A DNA stretch of 64,000 nt from Oscillospiraceae bacterium. GTDB lineage: Bacteria; Bacillota; Clostridia; Oscillospirales; Acutalibacteraceae. Each line of letters starts with the position of its first letter. The first letter of the stretch is position 1. Positions 8,823-14,980 of the stretch are shown here, piece after piece. The stretch covers positions 1-64,000 of the forward strand of contig SVPG01000004.1 in assembly GCA_015065975.1 (NCBI GenBank), in the 5' to 3' direction. The notes under the pieces are model-generated. The model saw nothing but the letters and a program-made list of their open reading frames with translations. It searched no databases and was not told the DNA's origin. The position numbers and the translations under genes were made by a program.

Positions 8823-8851
8823 ATTGTATCACAAGCACCATCATTTTGCAA
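8823..8851 (-). promoter_or_regulatory. Promoter of the HTH-abiH operon
   Basis: On the minus strand, TTGCAA (8846-8851) and TACAAT (8823-8828) are separated by 17 bases, about 30 bases ahead of the regulator start. Confidence 0.65.
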
Positions 8852-8922
8852 TAATATTTTGCTAAAAGTGCGAATTTGTATCTTATATTTCTTTCGATTT
8901 GTTCCATTCACAATAATTTATC

Positions 8923-8965
8923 AATCACCGCGTCTACTTATAATAGGCGCGGTGATTTGTTTTTT
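8923..8965 (+). terminator. Orphan plus-strand terminator hairpin
   Basis: Stem AATCACCGCG/CGCGGTGATT is followed by TGTTTTTTC. No plus-strand gene lies between tRNA-Pro and this site, so it is either left from a lost gene or a leader attenuator for the small gene at 9045. Confidence 0.75.
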
Positions 8966-9044
8966 CGGGACTTGACTTTTCGGAAATTTTGAGCATCTTT
9001 ATTAAACCAAGCCGCAAGGCTAATATTTTGAAAGAGGTGCTTTT

Positions 9045-9239
9045 ATGAATACCCAAAAGCCATTGCCGGGGATGACCCCCGAAGAAACCGAAAGACAGCT
9101 CCAGTATATGAACGCTGTCATTATGTTCAAGCTGATGCATTCCCGTGGAATAATCAGCGAAAAAGAACTGCATTTATGCAAGGAAGAGATGCTGAAAAAG
9201 TACAAACCACCCCTTGATCCGTACAAAGATGAGGTGTAA
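9045..9239 (+). CDS. SHOCT-like small protein of a mobile-element remnant
   Basis: A 64-residue protein starting MNTQKPLPGMTPEETERQ. The C-terminal half (FKLMHSRGIISEKELHLCKE, then MLKKY) resembles the SHOCT (short C-terminal) helical domain. Small proteins of this type commonly sit just upstream of serine recombinase genes in clostridial mobile elements. No recombinase follows here, only 240 bases of non-coding sequence, so the gene is probably what remains of such an element. SD AAAGAGGTG lies upstream of the ATG. Function is unknown; the element link is from general knowledge and context. Confidence 0.7.
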   Translation: MNTQKPLPGMTPEETERQLQYMNAVIMFKLMHSRGIISEKELHLCKEEMLKKYKPPLDPYKDEV

Positions 9240-9260
9240 AAACGGCTCAAAAAGTACGTT

Positions 9261-9329
9261 TGCACCCCCTGGGGTCAAAAAACGGACATTTTGCACCCAG
9301 CACCCCCGAAAATCGAGCAAAATGCACCC
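9261..9329. repeat. Three TGCACCC motifs at exact 31-base spacing
   Basis: TGCACCC occurs at 9261-9267, 9292-9298 and 9323-9329; a fourth GCACCCCC at 9300 is out of phase. The 31-base period equals about three helical turns and puts the motifs on the same DNA face. They follow the SHOCT-like gene directly and no convincing coding frame covers them. Confidence 0.75.
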
Positions 9330-9370
9330 CTACTAATTTTTTGTATCAAAATTAGCCGTCATCTTCATCT

Positions 9371-9410
9371 CCCTATGGAATCGTGGATACATGGTTCCAT
9401 AGGGATTTTT
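9371..9410 (+). terminator. Terminator hairpin after the repeat block
   Basis: Perfect 10-bp stem CCCTATGGAA/TTCCATAGGG with a 14-base loop followed by ATTTTTCC. It probably ends the transcript from the SHOCT-like gene. Confidence 0.8.
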
Positions 9411-9486
9411 CCATTATTATAGAAAACCGTATTTGCTTGTGATATAATAAATTATACAGCTTGAATTTGGCGGAGAGGTGATTGCG

Positions 9487-9936
9487 GTGATTTGGATTGA
9501 CTTTGGGATTATTTGTATAGGACAAGAACAAATAGCTGTTCCCGCCGATATGAACGATATTGTCTTTGAAGGCTATCAAAGAACCGCAGATTCGGAACCG
9601 TTTTATAGCGACGACTATAGTTTTCATACCGCCGATAATCTATTGGGTTGTTGGTACAATATTTGGCTGCCCGAGTCTATTTGCTACGAAGAATCCTTCT
9701 TTGATATTGCATCTAAAGGTGTTCCTTATGTAGAAGTGGTCTCAAAGTGGGCTGAATATGTAAAAAAACTTCTTTCCTTCTACATTGACCAATCCCCATT
9801 CAATAGAATTGCGGTATTACTTCGGGTGCAAGATTCCTCTAATGATACAGTGCATTCCGATTGCAGTCTTGACGACTTTATTCAAGGGTTGAGCGCAGGC
9901 AATATCAAGTGGAATGAACTGTATTTTATTCATTGA
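9487..9936 (+). CDS. Unrecognised 149-residue acidic protein
   Basis: No family is recognised. The chain is soluble, acidic and rich in aromatic residues (for example LLGCWYNIWLPESICYEE near residues 52-69), with no signal peptide or membrane segment. The GTG at 9487 is chosen because GGAGAGG lies eight bases upstream; a GTG at 9478 overlaps that SD. A near-consensus TATAAT lies about 40 bases upstream at 9443-9448. Small acidic single-domain proteins between mobile remnants are often orphan immunity proteins of polymorphic toxins, but nothing here proves it. It may be co-regulated with the next small gene. Confidence 0.65.
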   Translation: MIWIDFGIICIGQEQIAVPADMNDIVFEGYQRTADSEPFYSDDYSFHTADNLLGCWYNIWLPESICYEESFFDIASKGVPYVEVVSKWAEYVKKLLSFYIDQSPFNRIAVLLRVQDSSNDTVHSDCSLDDFIQGLSAGNIKWNELYFIH

Positions 9937-10045
9937 CAAATTAGGATTTCTCTAAGAGCTAACTCAAAATCGCAACTTAGGGGAGCATCGATATGTCCCG
10001 TGGGTTTTTGTGTTGAGATTATAATATTTGAGGAGGGTACGCGGT

Positions 10046-10399
10046 ATGGATAATTGGAAAGAGAGCTATTTTGCTGATTATGAAGTGTTTTCGGAAGACG
10101 AAATTGATGAGATAACCCCAAAGGGTATATCACTGAGAAACGGTATGTTTATTGAGTTTTCCGTATGCGCCGAAAATTTCAAAAATATGAACCCTCAGAG
10201 TGGAGGGAAATGTATAGGAGAACGAGAGATTACCGAACGGAGTTTTACGTTTTACGCTGCACCGAAACCAATTACGATCAAGTTTTTACCTCGCAATAAA
10301 TTGATTGAGTTTTTCTCTGCAAACGGTATGGTAAAGCGCTTTCATTCTTTACAGCGTAGGATCAACGAGTTTGGCTACTCTACATACGACATAACATAA
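10046..10399 (+). CDS. Unrecognised 117-residue protein
   Basis: No family is recognised. It begins MDNWKESYFADYEVFSEDEI; the middle looks like alternating beta strands (NGMFIEFSVCAENF, then RSFTFYAAPKPITIKFLP), and the end is helical and basic. The ATG at 10046 follows GAGGAGGG by eight bases, a good SD; an upstream TTG overlaps it. It is soluble without a signal peptide. It lies 109 bases after the previous unknown gene and is the last gene of the accessory patch, closed by a strong bidirectional terminator. An immunity-like role is only a guess from size and setting. Confidence 0.65.
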   Translation: MDNWKESYFADYEVFSEDEIDEITPKGISLRNGMFIEFSVCAENFKNMNPQSGGKCIGEREITERSFTFYAAPKPITIKFLPRNKLIEFFSANGMVKRFHSLQRRINEFGYSTYDIT

Positions 10400-10409
10400 T
10401 CAAAAAGAA

Positions 10410-10452
10410 AGAGCCCGTGTCTTGCCTGACGGCAAAACACGGGCTCTCTTTG
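10410..10452. terminator. Bidirectional terminator at the right edge of the accessory patch
   Basis: Perfect stem AGAGCCCGTGT/ACACGGGCTCT with A-rich sequence on its left and CTTTG on its right. It separates the plus-strand accessory genes from the minus-strand DUF1292 gene. Confidence 0.85.
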
Positions 10453-10482
10453 TGAGTCTGATTTTTTGAAGGTATCTGCAAA

Positions 10483-10803
10483 TCAGTCGACGTCGACGAA
10501 GTTGAGGAAATCCTTGTTGGCTTCCTTGAAGAGTTCGAATACGGCAAGCTCGACATTTTTGTCATCAACTGCGACGAAGAACTGCTCGTCCTCGGTTTCG
10601 CTTTCGACGAGAAGAATGACGACCTCGTCGATGCCGCTGTCGTTGGAGCTTTCGAGGGGAAGAAGAACGACGTATTCGTTGCCGTCATACTCGATAACGT
10701 CCATAACCTCAAAGTCTATTTCGTTGCCGTCCTCATCGGAAAGGGTGATGATGTCGATATCTTCTTCTTCGACTTCGGGGAGGTTGAAGTTTTCGATGCT
10801 CAT
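10483..10803 (-). CDS. DUF1292 domain protein
   Basis: A 106-residue, very acidic protein with the DUF1292 pattern: ITLSDEDGNEIDFEVMDVIE, then YVVLLPLE, and near the end DEQFFVAVDDK. Family members are small cytoplasmic Firmicutes proteins without a known function, often next to yrzL/ruvX-type genes; here it ends an operon with an ArsC-like and a flavin-reductase-like gene. GGAG is seen upstream of the ATG. The C-terminus is slightly longer than in most relatives. Confidence 0.85.
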   Translation of the reverse strand: MSIENFNLPEVEEEDIDIITLSDEDGNEIDFEVMDVIEYDGNEYVVLLPLESSNDSGIDEVVILLVESETEDEQFFVAVDDKNVELAVFELFKEANKDFLNFVDVD

Positions 10804-10831
10804 TTTTTATTCTCCTTTATATTATTTACTA

Positions 10832-11182
10832 TTATCTGCACAGTCTGTCCCAGTCGGATTCCTTGAAACCGACGAGAACAAAGCTGTCTGAAACAAGAAT
10901 AGGTCTTTTGACAAGCATTCCGTCTGTTGCGAGAAGTGAAAGCATCTCATCCTCGCTCATTGAAGGCAGCTTGTTTTTCAGCTCGAGAGATTTGTAAAGC
11001 ATACCGCTCGTGTTGAAAAATTTCCTGAGCGGCAGACCGCTTTTTGCGTACCATTCGGCGAGCTCCTCGCGTGTCGGATTGTCAGCCTTGATATCGCGAA
11101 GAGTGTAGCCGATATTGTTGTCATCAAGCCACTTCTGCGCTTTTTTGCAGGTGGTGCATTTCGGATAACAGATAAAGTCCAT
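10832..11182 (-). CDS. ArsC/Spx-family thioredoxin-fold protein
   Basis: A 116-residue member of the arsenate reductase-like family. The N-terminal FICYPKCTTCKKAQKWLDD carries a CxxC pair (Cys8-x-x-Cys11) and the C-terminal part has the VKRPILV motif shared by ArsC, YffB and Spx. Lone small members in clostridia are annotated as Spx/MgsR-like or arsenate reductase-like; no ars operon is nearby, so arsenate reduction is not supported by context. It lies two bases after the flavin-reductase-like gene, indicating translational coupling. Confidence 0.88.
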   Translation of the reverse strand: MDFICYPKCTTCKKAQKWLDDNNIGYTLRDIKADNPTREELAEWYAKSGLPLRKFFNTSGMLYKSLELKNKLPSMSEDEMLSLLATDGMLVKRPILVSDSFVLVGFKESDWDRLCR

Positions 11183-11184
11183 TG

Positions 11185-12120
11185 TTATTTTCCTTTATTC
11201 TTATTCTTTTCTTTTGCGCGCTTGTCATTGATTATCTGCATGTGCTCGGCGGTGATAAGCTCGACGTCGTTTTCCTTTGCCCAGTCAACACATCCCTTGA
11301 GCACGAGCGGGAGGAAGACTCTGGGCACGGCGAGGACCGTCATGAGAGCGTCGTCGGTGAACTTCACCTTATCGTCGACGCGGTCGGCTGCATAGCGTAC
11401 CGATTCGATGGAAGCCTGACGCATCTGAAGAAGCTCTGCGCGCATCTTTGTTTTTCTGTGGAACCAGAAATTCTTGCTGTCGCGGTATCCGTAATCAACG
11501 GGCAGGGAGGGGAAATCTTTTGCCCTGACGCCGTTTATGATAGCCTGACTGTACTTCTTCTTCATGAGAATCTTGTCAATGCGAAGTATGAAATGTGCGC
11601 CGAATTTGCTTGTGATTCCGTTGAAATCGTGATACGGTCCTTCGTATCCGTTGAGCTCGCCTGCGGTGTCCTTGTCGGCGCCGTCAAGCTCGCGCATCCA
11701 TGTGCATTCGACAGCTTCGATCGCATCGGTGAGGACCATGGGTCTTGCTTCGCCCGTTTCCTCTTCGATCAGGCTCTTTTCGAGCTTGAACTTACATTTC
11801 GGCATCTTCTCCTCGGGCTTGTCACCCGGCCAGGAAAGCTTTACAGCCTCCTTGAATGTGGAGGGCTTGTCATCGATGAAATTGAGTGTGCATTTGCCGT
11901 TTCGCAGAATGTTCTGTGCGGTGTTTGAAGAGTTGCGGCAGCACAGAAGCATGGCGTAATAGTCCTTGCCCGCAACATAATAGGGCTGGACAAGTGAGTA
12001 GGGACCGAGGTTGGTCGAGCCGTCCTCGCACAGTGTACTGATTATGACGGTCGGCATGGGGAAGAAAAGAGAGGTCTGATAGAAATTATCGACGATTCTC
12101 AGATTTTCAAAGCTGCTCAT
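11185..12120 (-). CDS. Flavin reductase-like (FMN-binding split barrel) protein
   Basis: A 311-residue protein whose N-terminal about 190 residues look like a flavin reductase-like FMN-binding split barrel (MPTVIISTLCEDGSTNLGPY near 22-41, then a CCRNSSNTAQNILRNG stretch). The C-terminal about 60 residues form a helical domain resembling small light-independent reductase-type domains (KFTDDALMTVLAVPRVFL), then a Lys-rich tail. It probably binds FMN and may act in redox metabolism; the substrate is unknown. First gene of the three-gene minus-strand operon, divergent from the cysteine synthase gene. Confidence 0.75.
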   Translation of the reverse strand: MSSFENLRIVDNFYQTSLFFPMPTVIISTLCEDGSTNLGPYSLVQPYYVAGKDYYAMLLCCRNSSNTAQNILRNGKCTLNFIDDKPSTFKEAVKLSWPGDKPEEKMPKCKFKLEKSLIEEETGEARPMVLTDAIEAVECTWMRELDGADKDTAGELNGYEGPYHDFNGITSKFGAHFILRIDKILMKKKYSQAIINGVRAKDFPSLPVDYGYRDSKNFWFHRKTKMRAELLQMRQASIESVRYAADRVDDKVKFTDDALMTVLAVPRVFLPLVLKGCVDWAKENDVELITAEHMQIINDKRAKEKNKNKGK

Positions 12121-12253
12121 GATAAACTCCTTTTCAAAACTGTTTTATACAATTATACAGAATTTCATTGCATTTCTCAATGGTAAAAGCAATATTTGCG
12201 GTCTGTTTAATTGAAATGATTGTAAATAATTGTTTTTTATTGTCATTTTATAC

Positions 12254-12282
12254 TTGTCATATGCATAATTCTACATTACAAT
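12254..12282 (+). promoter_or_regulatory. Promoter of the cysteine synthase gene
   Basis: TTGTCA (12254-12259) and TACAAT (12277-12282) are separated by 17 bases. The -35 box is part of a TACTTGTCA repeat at 12251 and 12291, so one copy overlaps the promoter and the other lies just after the start site, as an operator pair might. Confidence 0.6.
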
Positions 12283-12325
12283 ACAGTGTGTACTTGTCAA
12301 ATCATTATGAGAGGAAGTAATCTTT

Positions 12326-13258
12326 GTGATATATCAGAACGTGCTGGACGCTGTCGGACATACGCCTGTGATACAGCTCAACCATATGGTACCCGAGGGT
12401 GCTGCGAGGGTGCTTGTGAAATACGAGGGACTCAATGTCGGCGGCTCCATAAAGACACGTGTTGCCATGAATATGATAAACGAGGCCGAGCGCTGCGGTG
12501 AGCTCACCCCCGATTCGATAATTGTCGAGCCGACTTCGGGAAATCAGGGAATCGGTCTTGCGCTTATAGGTGCCGTAAAGGGGTACCGTGTGCGCATAAT
12601 CATGCCCGATTCGGTCAGCGTTGAGCGCAGAAAGCTTATGAGTCATTACGGCGCTGAGGTCGTGCTGGTGCACGATGCGGGAAATATCGGTGATGCGATA
12701 GCCGAATGTCTCGCCGTTGCTCTGAGAATGAAGGAAGAGGATCCGAACGTGTACGTTCCCCAGCAGTTTACAAACCCCGCAAACCCTATGATCCACAGAC
12801 ATCAGACGGGTCTCGAGATACTCGAGCAGGTTGGCGGTCCGATCGACGGCTTCTGTTCGGGAATCGGAACGGGAGGAACACTCACGGGTATCGGCGAAAC
12901 GCTCAAGGCGCTCAATCCTCACATGACCATATGGGCGGTCGAGCCTGAAAATGCAGCGATACTTGCGGGCGGTACTGTCGGCACGCATCTGCAGATGGGA
13001 ATAGGCGACGGACTGATACCCGAGATACTCAATCAGAATATCTATGAGGATATCTATATCGTATCGGACGAGGAGGCGATATCCACCGCACGCGACCTCG
13101 CGAGAAAAGAGGGTCTTATGTGCGGAATCTCATCGGGTACGAATGTTGCCGCGGCGATACAGCTTGCAAAGAAACTCGGCAAAGGAAAAACTGTTGTGAC
13201 AGTGCTTCCCGATACCGCCGAAAGATATTTCTCAACACCGCTTTTTGAGGGTGAATAA
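12326..13258 (+). CDS. cysK: Cysteine synthase family PLP enzyme
   Basis: A 310-residue fold-type II PLP enzyme, normally joining O-acetylserine and sulfide to give cysteine. The PLP lysine is K43 in GGSIKTR, the substrate loop is TSGNQG (70-75), the phosphate-binding loop is GIGTGGT (179-185) and PQQFTNPAN is near 145. The canonical loop is TSGNTG, so Gln replaces Thr, and SIKTR replaces SIKDR. These changes occur in a clostridial subgroup and could alter substrate choice. GTG start with AGAGGAAG upstream; own promoter and terminator. O-acetylserine activity is the default family assignment, not proven. Confidence 0.88.
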   Translation: MIYQNVLDAVGHTPVIQLNHMVPEGAARVLVKYEGLNVGGSIKTRVAMNMINEAERCGELTPDSIIVEPTSGNQGIGLALIGAVKGYRVRIIMPDSVSVERRKLMSHYGAEVVLVHDAGNIGDAIAECLAVALRMKEEDPNVYVPQQFTNPANPMIHRHQTGLEILEQVGGPIDGFCSGIGTGGTLTGIGETLKALNPHMTIWAVEPENAAILAGGTVGTHLQMGIGDGLIPEILNQNIYEDIYIVSDEEAISTARDLARKEGLMCGISSGTNVAAAIQLAKKLGKGKTVVTVLPDTAERYFSTPLFEGE

Positions 13259-13262
13259 ATCG

Positions 13263-13297
13263 ATCCGCAGCCGGTTTTTATCGGCTGCGGATTTTTG
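13263..13297 (+). terminator. Terminator of the cysteine synthase gene
   Basis: Perfect stem ATCCGCAGCCG/CGGCTGCGGAT followed by a T-run, starting five bases after the stop codon. Confidence 0.93.
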
Positions 13298-13384
13298 ATG
13301 ATATCAGACGGAGCATACGCAAAAGAAGAAACGGGTCAATAAAGGACATTATTTTTTGCAGTCAGCACATGAAAATATTGCATT

Positions 13385-13500
13385 TTGACGAAAAATATAT
13401 TATTATATAACTGTCTTTCAAAGACAGGTTAGTATTGAACGGCAAAAGGTTCGGTATGCTGCACCTTTTGCTGTATTTTTGAGAATACTGGAGGTATTAC
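13385..13500 (+). promoter_or_regulatory. glnA promoter and structured leader with two hairpins
   Basis: TTGACG (13385-13390) with a TATAAC-like -10 near 13406 gives a probable promoter, with short spacing. It is followed by a perfect dyad CTGTCTTTCAAAGACAG (13411-13427) and a second hairpin with 9-bp arms GCAAAAGGT/ACCTTTTGC (13442-13471), which is followed by TGTATTTTT. The second hairpin looks like an attenuator ahead of glnA. Clostridial glnA leaders can be controlled by ANTAR antiterminators acting on paired hairpins, but the loops here do not clearly match that pattern. Confidence 0.5.
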
Positions 13501-13504
13501 ACAA

Positions 13505-14929
13505 ATGGCAAGAACCGCAAAGGATATCATGGAGCTTATCAAAGAACATGATATCAAAATGATCGATTTTAAAATCGTTGACATCAACGGTCAGTTCCGC
13601 CATGTTACCATTCCCGTTCAGCAGTTTTCCGAGGAAACACTGAAAAACGGTATCGGTTTCGATGCATCCAACTACGGTTACGCAGTTGTTGAGAAGAGCG
13701 ACATGGTATTCATTCCCGATCTTGATACCGCTGTTGTCGATCCGTTCTGCGAGATCGCAACCCTTTCGATAACGGGTAATGCCATGATTATCGATTATCC
13801 CGAGAACCGTCCTCTCGATCAGTATCCCAGAAACATCGTTCTCGCTGCTGAGAAATATATGCAGGATACAGGTATCGCCGATACCATGCTTATCCTTCCC
13901 GAGTTCGAGTTCCATCTTTTCAATCAGGTCGGTTGGTCTGTTCAGCCCAACTCCATCGGTGTTGATCTCGACACACAGCAGGCTTACTGGAACAGCGACA
14001 AGGAAGGCAAAGGCTGCATAGTCGCTCATCAGAAGGCTTATCACGTTGCAAAGCCCTATGACCGTACATATGAGTGCAGAAGCGAAATGTGTATGCTCAT
14101 GGAAGAGGCAGGAATCCCCATCAAGTATCATCACCCCGAAGTCGGTGCTGCAGGTCAGTTTGAGATCGAGCCCCTTCTCGGCAAGATGTCCACAATGGCT
14201 GATGCTTCCATGATGATCAAATATATCATCCACAACACTGCTCTCAAATACGGTCTTACCGCAACCCTTATGCCCAAGCCCGTTTACGGTGAGGCAGGCA
14301 ACGGTATGCACGTTCATATGCTCCTTCTCAAGGACGACGAGCCGGTATTCTCCGATGATAACGGTTATTCTCATCTCAGCCAGACTGCTCATTACTTCAT
14401 CGGCGGTCTTCTCAAGCACATCTCTTCTCTGTGTGCTATCACAAACCCGAGCACCAACTCCTTCAAGCGTCTGGTTCCCGGATTTGAGGCACCTGTAACT
14501 GTCGGTTACGCAACCTCCAACCGCAGCGCTGTCATTCGTATCCCTGCATACGCAAAGACTCCGAAGATGCGCCGCTTCGAGATCCGTAACCCGGATGCTA
14601 CCTGCAACCCCTATTTCTGCTATGCTGCTATCCTTATGGCAGGTCTCGACGGTGTTCTCAACAAGATCGATCCGCACGAGAACGGCTGGGGTCCCTACGA
14701 CGTCAACCTCTACAACCTCTCCGACGAGGAGAAGGCAAAGCTCACAGCTCTGCCCACACGTCTTGAAGACGCTCTTGATGCTCTTGAGGCAGATCATGAT
14801 TACCTCACCGCCGGCGGAGTATTCCCCGAGCACCTCATCAAGAACTTCATCGCAAGAAAGCGCAAGGAGTGCTCCGAGATCGCTGCTATTCCTCATCCCG
14901 CAGAGTTTGACAGATATTACAATCTCTAA
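13505..14929 (+). CDS. glnA: Type I glutamine synthetase
   Basis: A 474-residue glutamine synthetase, forming glutamine from glutamate, ammonia and ATP in the cytoplasm. Family signatures seen in order: the beta-grasp GFDASNYGY near 56, PEFEFHLF near 138, GNGMHVHM near 267, NPSTNSFKRLVPGFEAPV near 318 and NRSAVIRIP near 339. The Tyr-containing loop NLYNLSDEE near 401 lies where the adenylylation loop of beta-type enzymes sits, but no adenylyltransferase is visible here. The length (474) is nearer the beta type than the roughly 445 of typical clostridial alpha enzymes. CTGGAGG precedes the ATG. Confidence 0.96.
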   Translation: MARTAKDIMELIKEHDIKMIDFKIVDINGQFRHVTIPVQQFSEETLKNGIGFDASNYGYAVVEKSDMVFIPDLDTAVVDPFCEIATLSITGNAMIIDYPENRPLDQYPRNIVLAAEKYMQDTGIADTMLILPEFEFHLFNQVGWSVQPNSIGVDLDTQQAYWNSDKEGKGCIVAHQKAYHVAKPYDRTYECRSEMCMLMEEAGIPIKYHHPEVGAAGQFEIEPLLGKMSTMADASMMIKYIIHNTALKYGLTATLMPKPVYGEAGNGMHVHMLLLKDDEPVFSDDNGYSHLSQTAHYFIGGLLKHISSLCAITNPSTNSFKRLVPGFEAPVTVGYATSNRSAVIRIPAYAKTPKMRRFEIRNPDATCNPYFCYAAILMAGLDGVLNKIDPHENGWGPYDVNLYNLSDEEKAKLTALPTRLEDALDALEADHDYLTAGGVFPEHLIKNFIARKRKECSEIAAIPHPAEFDRYYNL

Positions 14930-14946
14930 TCTGATAATTAAAAAAG

Positions 14947-14975
14947 GGGCTGTCCGTCGGACAGCTCTTTTTTTG
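14947..14975 (+). terminator. Terminator of glnA
   Basis: Stem GCTGTCC/GGACAGC with a tight loop followed by TCTTTTTTT. The A-rich left side may let it also serve the convergent cca gene. Confidence 0.9.
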
Positions 14976-14980
14976 TGTGC

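Noticed and set aside
6657-10450. Search for direct repeats of the tRNA-Pro 3' end marking an integrated element
   Set aside because: No second copy of the T-arm/acceptor sequence was seen on the far side, so an att pair is not claimed.
13418-14896. A 492-codon minus-strand frame opposite glnA
   Set aside because: glnA carries all glutamine synthetase signatures; the antisense frame has no recognisable content.
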